Origin: Gemmatimonadaceae bacterium
Lineage (GTDB): Bacteria; Gemmatimonadota; Gemmatimonadetes; Gemmatimonadales; Gemmatimonadaceae
NCBI GenBank assembly: GCA_035533015.1
Contig: DATLUQ010000052.1
Span: 1-32,612, forward strand
Length of the DNA: 32,612 nt
Direction of reading: 5' to 3'
This document shows, one piece after another, positions 16,427 through 27,010 of the stretch. The first letter of the stretch is position 1; each line of letters begins with the position of its first letter. The notes below the pieces were generated by a model that made no database searches, was not told the DNA's origin, and saw nothing but the letters and a program-made list of their open reading frames with translations. The position numbers and the translations under genes were made by a program.

Positions 16427-16682
16427 GGGATGTACTCCACTGGGCATTCGAGATCGCGGCGTCCTGCGTGCAGCAGGATCGCAGGTTTTCGGATCTGCAA
16501 TGATTCAGGATGGGTCGGAAACGGCCGGATCCTGCTCGGGCCATTCCCTTGAAGGTACTGCTGGCCCGGGTGAGCAGTACCTTCCGCGTCCGCCGGAGAA
16601 AGCAGGTGGTTTCCCGCTCGATCGTGGATCATCGTGGTTCGCCCCTTCGGTTCGTGATGCGGCCTGGCGCGCTGCGGGATGG
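16427..16682 (-). promoter_or_regulatory. structured leader before ackA, candidate RNA switch or attenuator
   Basis: On the minus strand this 256-base gap contains a perfect 12-bp hairpin (arms 16584-16573 and 16562-16551, loop of 10). It is flanked by CCTGCT (16606-16601) and AGCAGG (16536-16531), which would close it as an outer helix. Further 3' comes a second CCTGCT (16477-16472), followed by GCAGGA (16467-16462), which forms a local hairpin with TCCTGC, ending about 35 bases before the start codon. The central AGCAGG can therefore pair with either CCTGCT copy, but not both. Such competing arms are the usual layout of a regulatory RNA. I cannot assign it to a known riboswitch class. Confidence 0.5.
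16551..16584 (-). repeat. perfect 12-bp inverted repeat with 10-base loop
   Basis: GAAGGTACTGCT and AGCAGTACCTTC are exact reverse complements around GGCCCGGGTG. No T tract follows on either strand, so it is not a classical intrinsic terminator. It forms the core of the ackA leader. Confidence 0.85.
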
Positions 16683-17822
16683 CTACACGACGAGCCCGAT
16701 GGCTGCGGCCGCAGCGCGCACATTGGACAGCGCCCGCTCGGGGGTGGATCCGGCGGCCGACAGGTGGCCCATCTTGCGCCCCGGGCGCGCCGATGCCTTT
16801 CCATAGAGGTGAAGCCGCACGCCGGGCAGCGCGAGCGCCGGGGTGAAGTCGGGCATCCGGCCGCCGGTCCAGAGATCGCCGAACAGATTCACGATCGCCA
16901 CCGGCTCCACGATGCGCACGTCGCCCAGGGGCAGGTCGCACACCGCGCGCACCAGCTGCTCGAACTGGCCGGTGGGGCATGCGCGTTCGCTCGCGTGGTA
17001 GGAGTTGTGAGGGCGCGGCGCCAGCTCGTTGACGAACAACTCCCCCGTCCGCGTGCAGAACATCTCCACGCCGAGCAGACCTTCGAGTTGCATCGCGCGG
17101 GCGATGCCGAGCGCGATCTCGTCGGCGCGGGCCGCGAGGGCGTCGGGCACCGGCGCCGGCAGCACCGACCACGACAGCACCTGATTGGTGTGGTGATTGA
17201 GCGCCGGCGTGTAGGCCACGGTCTCGCCCGACGGCCGGCGCGCCACCATGACCGAGATCTCCATCTCCAGGTCGAGTGCCTGTTCGGCCACGGCGTGGCG
17301 CTCGCCCAGGGCGCGCCACGCCTCGGCGCACTCGTCCAGCGACTCCACGCGCACCTGGCTGCGGCCGTCGTAACCGCCATGGCAGGACTTCACGAAGCAG
17401 GAGCCAAGCGTGCGCACGGCGCCCTGCAGGTCGTCCAGCGTGCGCACGTCGCGGTAGGGCCCGATGGGGAATCGGTGCTTGCCGAGCCAGGCCTTCTGGC
17501 GCCCGCGGTGTTGGACGTCGGCGATGATGGCGGGTGCCGGCCGCACCGGCGCGAAGCGCTGAGCGGCCTCGAGGCCGGCGGCAGCGATCTGCTCGATCTC
17601 GAGGGTGACGACGTCGCAGTGGCGGGCGAGATCGGCCGCGGCGTCCACGTCGTCGAACGCCGCGGTGACGAGGCGGTCGACCACGGCGTGCGCGGGGCAA
17701 TCGGGCGAGGGGTCGAGCACGTGCACGGCGTAGCCCATCGTGCGCGCGGCCTGCGCGGTCATCCGACCCAACTGCCCGCCGCCCAGGATGCCGATGGTGG
17801 CGCCGGGTGGGATCACCGTCAT
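16683..17822 (-). CDS. purK: N5-carboxyaminoimidazole ribonucleotide synthase
   Basis: This 379-residue ATP-grasp enzyme of purine synthesis makes N5-CAIR from AIR, bicarbonate and ATP. The N-terminal Rossmann part begins [18 protein letters not shown]. The ATP-grasp part includes [30 protein letters not shown] and [19 protein letters not shown], and the C-terminal part ends with KMGHLSAAG, typical of PurK. ATG 17822 is used because the nucleotide-binding strand starts just after; it overlaps the purE stop by four bases (17819-17822), so the two are translationally coupled. Its product is the substrate of PurE encoded just upstream. Confidence 0.96.
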   Translation of the reverse strand: MTVIPPGATIGILGGGQLGRMTAQAARTMGYAVHVLDPSPDCPAHAVVDRLVTAAFDDVDAAADLARHCDVVTLEIEQIAAAGLEAAQRFAPVRPAPAIIADVQHRGRQKAWLGKHRFPIGPYRDVRTLDDLQGAVRTLGSCFVKSCHGGYDGRSQVRVESLDECAEAWRALGERHAVAEQALDLEMEISVMVARRPSGETVAYTPALNHHTNQVLSWSVLPAPVPDALAARADEIALGIARAMQLEGLLGVEMFCTRTGELFVNELAPRPHNSYHASERACPTGQFEQLVRAVCDLPLGDVRIVEPVAIVNLFGDLWTGGRMPDFTPALALPGVRLHLYGKASARPGRKMGHLSAAGSTPERALSNVRAAAAAIGLVV

Positions 17823-18361
17823 TTCGTGAGGTGGCGCGAGAGATCGGTCTCGATGAGCACGTCCGCCGCGCGGCGATCGCGCCACTCGCGCAGCCGTTCA
17901 CGCACGTCGGGCCGGTGCTGCGACACGATGGCGGCGGCGAGGAGCGCGGCGTTCACCGCCCCCGCCTCGCCGATGGCGAGGGTTCCGACCGGTACGCCTT
18001 TGGGCATCTGCACGATGGAGAGCAGCGAGTCGAGCCCGTTGAGCGTGGTGGCGGGAATTGGTACGCCGAGCACCGGGACGAGTGTCTTGGCGGCGACCAT
18101 GCCGGGCAGGTGGGCCGCGCCGCCGGCCGCCGCGATGATCACTTCGAGGCCTCGCGACTCGGCGCTGGCGGCGTATTCGAACATCCAATCGGGTGTGCGG
18201 TGCGCCGACACGACGCGTACTTCGTGCGGGATGTCGAGCGCGGTGAGCGTTTCGGAGGCCGCCCGCATGTGGGCGAGGTCCGACTTGCTGCCCATGATGA
18301 CGCCGACCCACGGCGCCGGGGCGCGGGGAGCGGGGGAGCGGGGCGCGCGCGCTGACGGCAT
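17819..18361 (-). CDS. purE: N5-carboxyaminoimidazole ribonucleotide mutase
   Basis: This 180-residue class I PurE converts N5-CAIR to CAIR in purine synthesis. It has [14 protein letters not shown] at the N-terminus of the fold, [15 protein letters not shown] with the catalytic histidine, [19 protein letters not shown] and [22 protein letters not shown] 18361 gives a short Arg/Pro/Ala-rich leader of about 17 residues, encoded by a G/C-only stretch, before the fold begins. No Shine-Dalgarno sequence is evident. A TATATT box lies 45 bases upstream. It is the first gene of purE-purK-ackA. Confidence 0.96.
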   Translation of the reverse strand: MPSARAPRSPAPRAPAPWVGVIMGSKSDLAHMRAASETLTALDIPHEVRVVSAHRTPDWMFEYAASAESRGLEVIIAAAGGAAHLPGMVAAKTLVPVLGVPIPATTLNGLDSLLSIVQMPKGVPVGTLAIGEAGAVNAALLAAAIVSQHRPDVRERLREWRDRRAADVLIETDLSRHLTK

Positions 18362-18406
18362 GATGGCAAACCCGTGGTGAAAGGGGGCACGACCGGTGCG
18401 CGCCGT

Positions 18407-18412
18407 AATATA
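18407..18412 (-). promoter_or_regulatory. candidate -10 box of purEK
   Basis: TATATT on the minus strand matches the consensus at five of six positions and stands out in GC-rich surroundings. It lies 45 bases before the purE ATG. The -35 region (TGGAGC) is weak. Confidence 0.5.
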
Positions 18413-18473
18413 GGCCGCCCGGCGGCGATGCTCCACCGCACGCGCGGGCCTTTCGGTGGGAGCGCGGGGGGCC

Positions 18474-18479
18474 TATTGT
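18474..18479 (+). promoter_or_regulatory. candidate -10 box of the pilin-like operon
   Basis: TATTGT lies 19 bases before GTG 18499 and is divergent from the purE promoter. It has a weak TTTCGG at the -35 distance. Confidence 0.35.
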
Positions 18480-18498
18480 TTTCACCGATCCCCTCCGA

Positions 18499-19101
18499 GT
18501 GCGACGGCCCCCGTTGTGGCGCCCGTGCCTTCGCCGTGAGACCCTGTCATTGACCCCACCCGACGAGGGCAGGCGGCCCTCTCCATCGCCGACGCGACCC
18601 TCTGGTGCGGGCCTGCCCGCCGCCGACGACACGTCGTCGCCGCTCGACCGCGCGATGGTGCTGGCCGAGGTGATGGATTACGTCGTCAAGGTATCCAAGC
18701 CCACGCCGCTCGTGCTGCCGCGGCCCCGCGTGTGGATACCGCTCACCACGCTGGTGTGCTTCTGCTTCATGCTGTACTCGTTCGCAGCCAAGCCCGATTG
18801 GATCTGGGGGCCTCAGTTCGATCCCAATGTGGTCTCGGCCACGCACGATGCCGACATGCGGTTCGCGATGTATCTGCTCGCCCAGCGGATCCTCGAGTAC
18901 CGCCGGGAAATGGGCTCCGTGCCGGCGACGCTGGCCGACGTGGGTGATCGGATCGCCGGCGTGAAGTACGTGCCGCTCTCCGACACATCGTTCAGCCTGC
19001 GCTACGAGGCGAGCCATCCGATCATTCTCTATTCCACGGAATCGATGGACGCGTTTCTCCGCAACGCGATGGACGTGGTGACCGCCGGAAAAGCGAAGTG
19101 A
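18499..19101 (+). CDS. single-pass membrane protein next to a pilin-like gene
   Basis: The product is 200 residues from GTG 18499; the true start may be later (TTG 18550, or ATG 18655), because the first 45 residues are Arg/Pro-rich and no Shine-Dalgarno sequence is seen. A membrane helix spans about 78-97 (VWIPLTTLVCFCFMLYSFAA). The outside part has a long helix (LLAQRILEYRREMGSVPATL) followed by short strands (VKYVPLSDTSFSLRYEA). That helix-then-strands order, including the Y-R-R-E-x-G-S-x-P phrase, resembles the body of type IV pilins, but there is no prepilin cleavage site. It overlaps the following pilin gene by 3 bases (GTGA). The function is unknown; a role in pilus or secretion assembly is an inference. 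Confidence 0.7.
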   Translation: MRRPPLWRPCLRRETLSLTPPDEGRRPSPSPTRPSGAGLPAADDTSSPLDRAMVLAEVMDYVVKVSKPTPLVLPRPRVWIPLTTLVCFCFMLYSFAAKPDWIWGPQFDPNVVSATHDADMRFAMYLLAQRILEYRREMGSVPATLADVGDRIAGVKYVPLSDTSFSLRYEASHPIILYSTESMDAFLRNAMDVVTAGKAK

Positions 19102-19559
19102 GGCTTCGCCGCCCGGGGTTCACGTTCGTCGAGATCCTGATGTCGATGGCGGTGATCGCGATCCTGGCGGGGATCGTGATTCCCAAGACCGGGGATTTCA
19201 TCAAGCGCGCCAAGGCGGCCGCGGTCGTGGGCGACATCGTGGCCATTCGCGACGGCGTATACAACTACTACACCGACAGCTCGGCGTATCCGCTCACCGG
19301 CGCGATGGGGGAGGTTCCGCCGGCCCTGATCAGCTACCTGCCGATCGGCTTCTCGTTCGTGAAGACCGACTACTCGCTGCAGTACAACAACTGGCCGGTG
19401 TCGCAAACGATCCCTGGATATCCGTCCACGACCGGGATCATCGGCATCACGGTGGAGACCACGGACCCGCGCGTCGGTCAACTGGTGCAGGCCCTCCTGG
19501 CCAACTGGCCGCAATTCCAGTCGGGCCAGAACTACACGTTCATCATCTTCGGGCTCTGA
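19098..19559 (+). CDS. type IV pilin-like (pseudopilin) protein
   Basis: This 153-residue protein has a class III signal: MRLRRPG followed by FTFVEILMSMAVIAILAGI, with the cleavage glycine at 7, F as the methylated first residue and E at position 5 of the mature protein. The hydrophobic helix continues into an amphipathic alpha-1 segment (KRAKAAAVVGDIVAIRDGVY), and the rest is a small globular domain rich in Tyr, Thr, Ser and Gly. No other type IV pilus or type II secretion gene is in the window, so whether it is a major pilin, minor pilin or pseudopilin is open. The GTG at 19098 overlaps the stop of the upstream gene. Confidence 0.85.
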   Translation: MRLRRPGFTFVEILMSMAVIAILAGIVIPKTGDFIKRAKAAAVVGDIVAIRDGVYNYYTDSSAYPLTGAMGEVPPALISYLPIGFSFVKTDYSLQYNNWPVSQTIPGYPSTTGIIGITVETTDPRVGQLVQALLANWPQFQSGQNYTFIIFGL

Positions 19560-19561
19560 GC

Positions 19562-19618
19562 CGGCGAGCCGCGCGGCCCGTTAGGCGTAGCCAACGCAAG
19601 AACGCGAGCCGCTCGCCG
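19562..19618 (+). terminator. possible hairpin after the pilin-like gene
   Basis: CGGCGAGC (19562-19569) and GCTCGCCG (19611-19618) are perfect 8-base arms with a 41-base loop, starting 3 bases after the pilin stop codon. No T tract follows and the loop is long, so the terminator call is weak. Confidence 0.3.
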
Positions 19619-19663
19619 CAAAGGGCGTGCAACTCGCGCTCGGGCTGTCGGTTACGGCGCAGG

Positions 19664-19737
19664 CTCCCCAGGTAGGACTTGAACCTACGACCCTCCGATT
19701 AACAGTCGGATGCTCTGACCAACTGAGCTACTGGGGA
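19664..19737 (-). tRNA. tRNA-Asn (anticodon GTT)
   Basis: The minus strand folds as a 74-nt tRNA. The acceptor stem TCCCCAG (19737-19731) pairs with CTGGGGA (19671-19665), with discriminator G at 19664. The D arm contains GTTGGTCAGAGC, the anticodon arm TCCGA-CTGTTAA-TCGGA carries GTT, and the T arm is GTAGG-TTCAAGT-CCTAC. CCA is not encoded. It follows uvrA on the same strand but has its own promoter-like sequence. Confidence 0.97.
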
Positions 19738-19748
19738 ATGGTCGTTGA

Positions 19749-19776
19749 AAGGTATCCGGCGCGGTCTTGATGTCAA
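19749..19776 (-). promoter_or_regulatory. promoter of tRNA-Asn
   Basis: TTGACA (19776-19771), a perfect -35, is followed after 16 bases by TACCTT (19754-19749). The start of transcription would fall near 19742, a few bases before the tRNA 5' end. It lies in the 51-base gap after uvrA. Confidence 0.6.
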
Positions 19777-19788
19777 CGGAACGGCGGC

Positions 19789-22629
<2,841 letters not shown>

Positions 22630-22638
22630 ACGGGGGGG

Positions 22639-22644
22639 AATCTA
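22639..22644 (-). promoter_or_regulatory. candidate -10 box of uvrA (leaderless)
   Basis: TAGATT on the minus strand is 9 bases from the uvrA ATG, with a run of seven C between. No -35 element is convincing and no LexA-type palindrome is seen by eye. Confidence 0.4.
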
Positions 22645-22765
22645 CTCTCGCCAAGCACGGATCCCCCACCCGGCCCCAACCGCAGGCTGCAAGCTCCGAG
22701 CAGACGGCCGCCGGCCGACCGCAGCTGCATCGGCACGCACTGGCGCGAAGGCCCGGTCTCCCCTG

Positions 22766-22795
22766 TTGCCCCCTTCCGCGGCCTACGGCTAGCAT
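22766..22795 (+). promoter_or_regulatory. candidate promoter of the ABC exporter gene (leaderless)
   Basis: TTGCCC (22766-22771), an 18-base spacer and TAGCAT (22790-22795) precede ATG 22801 by 5 bases. There is no Shine-Dalgarno sequence, so the message probably begins at the start codon. Confidence 0.5.
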
Positions 22796-22800
22796 TCCCC

Positions 22801-24693
22801 ATGCCCGAATCCGCCGCCTACCACGACGAGGACGTTCTCGGAAAGGCATACGACGGCCGCCTGATGCGCCGGCTCCTGCGCTACGTGCGCCCGTACCGGT
22901 GGCTGGTGGTGGTTTCGCTCGTGCTCCTCATGCTGGACGGTTTGCTCCAGCTGGTGGGTCCGGTACTCACGCAGCGCGTGATCGACGTCGCCCTGCCGCA
23001 CCACGACGTCGCCATGGCGACCCGCGCGGCCGTGTTGTTCGCGGTGTCGCTCGCCGTGGCGTTCGTGGCGCAGTTCGGCGAGACGATGCTCACCACCCTG
23101 CTCGGCCAGCGCGTGATGCGCGATCTGCGCAACGACATCTTCGCGCACCTGCAGCGGCTGCCCATCCGATTCTTCGACCGCACGCCCGTGGGCCGGCTCG
23201 TCACGCGCACCACGGCCGACGTGGAATCGCTCAACGAGTTGTTCACGGCCGGCGTGGTGGCCGGACTGGGGGACCTGTTCACGCTCGCCGCGATCGGGAT
23301 CATGATGCTGATCACCGACTGGCGGCTGGCGCTGGCCGCATTCGGCGTGATCCCGTTCATCTACCTCAGTTCGCATCTCTTCCGGCGGGCGGTGCGCACG
23401 TCGTATCGCGACATCCGCACGCGCCTGGCGCGCATCAATGCGTTCCTGCAGGAACGCATCAGCGGCATGCGCATCCTGCAGCTATTCGGGATGCAGCGGC
23501 GGGAGGCGGCCGCGTTCGAGCGGCTGAACGAGCGGTACCTCAACGCGAACCTGCGGTCGATCGTGTACTACGCGGTGTACTTCCCGACCATCGAGGTCCT
23601 GAGCACGGTGGCGTTGGCGAGCCTGATCGTGGCGAGTGCCCACCGGGTGCAGATGGGCGGGCTGCTGGTGGGCACGGTGGCGGAGTTCCTGCAGCTCGTA
23701 CGCCGGTTCTTCCAGCCGCTGCAGGATCTGTCGGACAAGTTCAACACGCTCCAGCAGGCCATGGCGGCGTCGGAGCGGATCTTCAACCTGCTCGATGAGC
23801 CCGAGGCGGCGAGCGGCGAGTTGGCGGGGCCGTCGGCCGTCGGCGTGGCGCCCGCGGCCGCCGCCGAGCTGGCAACCCTGGCAACAGCGCGCGCCGTGAC
23901 CATCGCGTTCGAGGAGGTGTGGTTCTCGTACGACGCGCCGGGTACGCCCGAGTCGGAACTGCACTGGGTTCTCAAGGGCGTGAGCTTCGAGGCGTGTCCG
24001 GGGCAAACGCTGGCGCTGGTGGGCCACACCGGCGCCGGCAAGACGACGATCGTCAACCTGCTGCTGCGCTTCTACGATCCCCAACGCGGCCGGATCACGG
24101 TGAACGGAATGGATACGCGGTACATCCCGGCCAGCGTGCTGCGCGGACTCATCGGCTACGTGCAGCAGGACATCTTCCTGTTCGCCGGGGATGTGGCGGG
24201 CAACATCCGGCTGTCGGCTCCGCTGAGCGATGCCGAGGTGGAACGCGCGGCGTCGCGCGTGGGCGCGGACCGGATCATCCGGCGGTTTCCCGACGGCTAT
24301 GCCCACCCGCTGGGTGAGCGCGGCGGCTCTGTGAGCGTGGGGGAGCGGCAACTGCTGTCATTCGCGCGCGCCATCGCTGCCGATCCGGCGGTGCTGGTGC
24401 TCGACGAGGCGACCAGCGCGGTGGACAGCGAGATCGAAGCGGACATCCAGCGGGCGCTGGCCGAGTTGATGACGGGGCGCACGACGATCGCGATCGCCCA
24501 CCGGCTGAGCACGATCGTGGATGCGGACGAGATCCTGGTGCTGCACCACGGTCAAGTGGTGGAACGGGGAACGCACCGCAATTTGCTGACGCGCCGGGGT
24601 CTGTACGAGCGGCTATATCGACTGCAGGTTGGGGGCGGTGACGCCGCACACCGCGGGCCCGAGCGCTTGCCAGCCTCGGGGGTGTTGGGGTAG
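22801..24693 (+). CDS. ABC exporter, fused permease and ATPase
   Basis: This 630-residue half-transporter is of the MsbA/LmrA type. The membrane domain (about 30-340) has six helices and the coupling-helix region RLPIRFFDRTPVGRLVTRTT. The ATPase domain (about 380-625) has Walker A GHTGAGKTT near 408, the Q-loop in IGYVQQDIFLFAG, signature SVSVGERQ near 512 in place of LSGGQ, Walker B VLVLDEATSAVD and the H-loop IAIAHRLSTI. The V-G-E-R-Q signature is common in heterodimeric exporters such as YheH/YheI, so a partner subunit may be encoded elsewhere. An Ala-rich insert of about 25 residues links the domains. The substrate (lipid, drug or peptide) is not predictable. The frame is open far upstream, but only as antisense to uvrA; ATG 22801 is the natural start. 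Confidence 0.93.
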   Translation: MPESAAYHDEDVLGKAYDGRLMRRLLRYVRPYRWLVVVSLVLLMLDGLLQLVGPVLTQRVIDVALPHHDVAMATRAAVLFAVSLAVAFVAQFGETMLTTLLGQRVMRDLRNDIFAHLQRLPIRFFDRTPVGRLVTRTTADVESLNELFTAGVVAGLGDLFTLAAIGIMMLITDWRLALAAFGVIPFIYLSSHLFRRAVRTSYRDIRTRLARINAFLQERISGMRILQLFGMQRREAAAFERLNERYLNANLRSIVYYAVYFPTIEVLSTVALASLIVASAHRVQMGGLLVGTVAEFLQLVRRFFQPLQDLSDKFNTLQQAMAASERIFNLLDEPEAASGELAGPSAVGVAPAAAAELATLATARAVTIAFEEVWFSYDAPGTPESELHWVLKGVSFEACPGQTLALVGHTGAGKTTIVNLLLRFYDPQRGRITVNGMDTRYIPASVLRGLIGYVQQDIFLFAGDVAGNIRLSAPLSDAEVERAASRVGADRIIRRFPDGYAHPLGERGGSVSVGERQLLSFARAIAADPAVLVLDEATSAVDSEIEADIQRALAELMTGRTTIAIAHRLSTIVDADEILVLHHGQVVERGTHRNLLTRRGLYERLYRLQVGGGDAAHRGPERLPASGVLG

Positions 24694-24696
24694 GTT
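24667..24696 (+). promoter_or_regulatory. candidate promoter of the FHA-PP2C operon
   Basis: TTGCCA (24667-24672), an 18-base spacer and TAGGTT (24691-24696) lie at the very end of the ABC gene; the -10 includes its stop codon. This would give a leader of about 73 bases before the FHA gene. Confidence 0.4.
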
Positions 24697-24775
24697 TTCC
24701 GGACGTCGAATCCCGCGCGGTGCGTCCCTCCGGCGCGCCGCGCGCCGTCCCTTCCGACCGCCGCGCCGAGCATTC

Positions 24776-26038
24776 ATGCCGGTCATCCAACTCCACGATC
24801 AGAAGTATCCATTGCAGCGCGGACCGACGCGGCTGGGCTCGGGCCCGGACGCGGACGTGCGCGTGGGCGACGATGCGTGGATGGGGGTGCAGGCTGTGCT
24901 CGATCTGGGGTCCGACGACCAGGCCGTGATCCGCCGGGCAGGGGAGCGCGGCACGGTGAAGGTGAACGGGTTCGCGCTGGGCGCGGAGCCCATTCCGCTG
25001 ATGCACGGCGACAAGATCGAGGTGAGCGGCGTGGAGTTGCTGTTCTCCGACGACAAGAAAGCGGGAGCGACGGAACACGTGATGGGCTCGGAGATCGCCG
25101 CCATGGCCGCCGCCCGTGGCGGTCCGCCCTGGGCGACCACGTCCACCGGCGGCCGGCTGGTATCGCTGGTGGACGGCAAGGAGTACGCGATCCCCGAGAC
25201 GGGGGTTGGGCTGGGGCGCGACGCGAGCAACGACGTCGTGGTGTCGCAGAATGCCGTGTCGCGGTACCACGCGCGCATCGAGCCGGAAGAGAGCGGGTAC
25301 GTGATCACCGACCGGAGCACGAACGGGGTGTTCGTGAACGGTCGTCGTGTCGAGGGGCGCGCGCTGCTGGGCCGCGCCGACGTGATCCGGATCGGCACCG
25401 AAGAGTTCCGGTTCTACGCCGACGTGGCGTCGTTGGCCTACCCTCCGGCGCCGGCTGTCCCCCTGCTTCCGCCCAGGCCCGCCCCCGCTCCGCTCTCGCA
25501 GGAGCCGGCGACGCTGCCCACGCCGGTGCCGGCGCCCCAGCCGTTGGCCGCCACGACGGGGGAGCCTGGTGCGCGGCCCGTGCTGGCCACCCTGGAGATC
25601 CTCAAGGAAGGCCCCAACAAGGGACAACGTATCGAACTGCGCGATGCCCTGTCTCACGTGGGGCGGGGCGCGCACAACGATGTGGCGCTGGGCGACGACA
25701 GCGTGAGCGACTCGCACGCCCGGCTGCAGTTGCGTGACGACGGCTGGTACGTGGTGGACGCAGGCTCGACGAACGGCACGTTCGTTGGTGGAGTGCGCAT
25801 TTCGGGTGAACGGCGGCTGGAGGGCACGCCCGACATCCGCTTCGGCGGCGTGCGGGTACGGTTCTTCCCAGCGCAGGTGGCTTCCATGGCCGCGGCGGGC
25901 ACGCGGCGGGTTTCGCTGGGCTCCCTCGACGACGTCGCGCCCACGGCAGCCAGGAAGCGCCGCATTCCCACGTGGGTCTGGATCGTCGTGGCGCTCGTGA
26001 TCGTGACGATCGTCGTCATCTTTCTGATGAACGGGTAA
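24776..26038 (+). CDS. tail-anchored protein with three FHA-type domains
   Basis: This 420-residue protein is made of FHA domains, which bind phosphothreonine peptides. Domain 2 (about 127-215) has LGRDASNDVVV, VSRYHARI and STNGVFVNG. Domain 3 (about 270-365) has VGRGAHNDVAL, VSDSHARL and STNGTFVGG. Both keep the S-x-x-H and N-G motifs. The N-terminal domain (about 1-92) has the fold pattern (RLGSGPDADVRV, VKVNGFALG) but lacks S-x-x-H, so it may not bind phosphate. A Pro/Ala-rich linker joins domains 2 and 3. The only membrane helix is at the extreme C-terminus (about 399-418), so the FHA part should face the cytoplasm. The stop codon overlaps the PP2C start by one base. It is likely an adaptor for kinase targets. 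Confidence 0.92.
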   Translation: MPVIQLHDQKYPLQRGPTRLGSGPDADVRVGDDAWMGVQAVLDLGSDDQAVIRRAGERGTVKVNGFALGAEPIPLMHGDKIEVSGVELLFSDDKKAGATEHVMGSEIAAMAAARGGPPWATTSTGGRLVSLVDGKEYAIPETGVGLGRDASNDVVVSQNAVSRYHARIEPEESGYVITDRSTNGVFVNGRRVEGRALLGRADVIRIGTEEFRFYADVASLAYPPAPAVPLLPPRPAPAPLSQEPATLPTPVPAPQPLAATTGEPGARPVLATLEILKEGPNKGQRIELRDALSHVGRGAHNDVALGDDSVSDSHARLQLRDDGWYVVDAGSTNGTFVGGVRISGERRLEGTPDIRFGGVRVRFFPAQVASMAAAGTRRVSLGSLDDVAPTAARKRRIPTWVWIVVALVIVTIVVIFLMNG

Positions 26039-26841
26039 TGGTCAGGCTGCTGCACGCCGCGCGCACGGACGTCGGCATGATCCGGTCCGGCAACGAGGAC
26101 AGCTTTGCCGTGGATGTGAGCGAGGCGCGGGGCGTGTTCATGGTTGCCGACGGCATGGGTGGACACGCCGCGGGCGAAGTGGCAAGCGAAATGGCGGTGC
26201 AGATCGTGCTGCGGGAACTGGGCGGAGTGCAGGACCTGCACGCTCCCGATGCGGGCCCGCGGATCGGAGCGGCGCTCAAGCACGCTAACCGCTCCATCCA
26301 CGATCGAACGATCACCGAGGTGGACAAGCAGGGCATGGGGACCACGGCGTCGGTGCTGCTCGTGTCGAGCGAACGGTACATGATCGGCCAGGTGGGCGAT
26401 TCGCGCGTGTATCTCCTGCGCGACGGCGCATTTGCGCAACTCACCAAGGACCACTCCTACGTGCAGGAGCAGGTGGACCTCGGCAACCTGACGCCGGAGC
26501 AGGCCCGGTACCATCCTTACAGCAACGTCATCACGCGGTGCGTGGGGGCGAGCCCCGACGTGGAGCCCGATCTGTACGAGGGCGAGGTGAGGCCGGGCGA
26601 CGTGTTCCTGGTAGCGAGCGACGGACTCACGGGCATGGTGGACGACCGGCGGCTGCAGCAGCTCCTGATGGCGCGCACGGTACCGGAGCGCAAGGCACAG
26701 GCGCTGATCGCGGAGGCCAACGGCCGCGGCGGGCTCGACAACATCACGGCGATCATCGTGCAGGTGGAATCGGGCGAGCTTGCCGGCGCCGCCGAGACCA
26801 CGACCGCCGAAGCGCGGGCGGCCGGCAACCGGAATGGCTGA
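26038..26841 (+). CDS. PP2C-family Ser/Thr protein phosphatase
   Basis: This 267-residue PPM-family, metal-dependent phosphatase removes phosphate from Ser/Thr of proteins. The motifs are RSGNEDSFAVD, VFMVADGMGGHAAGEVA with the metal-binding Asp-Gly, GTTASVLLV, IGQVGDSRVYLLRDG, DVFLVASDGLTGMV and GGLDNITAIIV with the last metal ligand. It has no membrane helix. The C-terminal 25 residues are Ala/Thr/Glu-rich. It begins on the stop codon of the FHA gene (one-base overlap) and its own stop lies inside the start of the next small gene, so all three should be translated together. It probably reverses the action of a PknB-type kinase on targets bound by the FHA protein. Confidence 0.96.
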   Translation: MVRLLHAARTDVGMIRSGNEDSFAVDVSEARGVFMVADGMGGHAAGEVASEMAVQIVLRELGGVQDLHAPDAGPRIGAALKHANRSIHDRTITEVDKQGMGTTASVLLVSSERYMIGQVGDSRVYLLRDGAFAQLTKDHSYVQEQVDLGNLTPEQARYHPYSNVITRCVGASPDVEPDLYEGEVRPGDVFLVASDGLTGMVDDRRLQQLLMARTVPERKAQALIAEANGRGGLDNITAIIVQVESGELAGAAETTTAEARAAGNRNG

Positions 26842-27010
26842 AGGCGAGACGGTGGGCGCCGTGGCCGAGCTGTACCTGGGCAATCTGTTGTACGCGCTCG
26901 AGCGAGCGGCGATGTCGCTGGAGAACGAAGGGAAGCCCGAGGATGCGGCGTTCTACCGGGGGATTGCGCGGAAGCTGGCGGAGGCGCGTGGCCGGGAGAA
27001 ACTTCCGTAG
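26834..27010 (+). CDS. 58-residue protein coupled to PP2C
   Basis: ATG 26834 overlaps the last 8 bases of the PP2C gene. The predicted product is a short, charged, helical protein (ELYLGNLLYALERAAMSLEN then EDAAFYRGIARKLAEAR), with two amphipathic helices around an Asn-Glu-Gly-Lys-Pro turn, like half a TPR or a small helical hairpin. I do not recognise a family. The reading frame has a good third-position G/C bias and ends at 27010, right before an inverted repeat. Coupling to FHA and PP2C suggests a regulatory partner of one of them. Confidence 0.65.
   Translation: MAEGETVGAVAELYLGNLLYALERAAMSLENEGKPEDAAFYRGIARKLAEARGREKLP

Noticed and set aside
16551-16584. Intrinsic terminator after purK
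   Set aside because: The stem is perfect, but no T tract follows it on the minus strand, and it lies about 100 bases after the purK stop codon.
16600-16670. Resemblance of parts of the ackA leader to glycine or c-di-AMP riboswitch consensus (ACCGAAGGGGC, GCGGGAAACCA)
   Set aside because: Only short pieces match and the rest of the conserved cores is missing, so I do not name a class.
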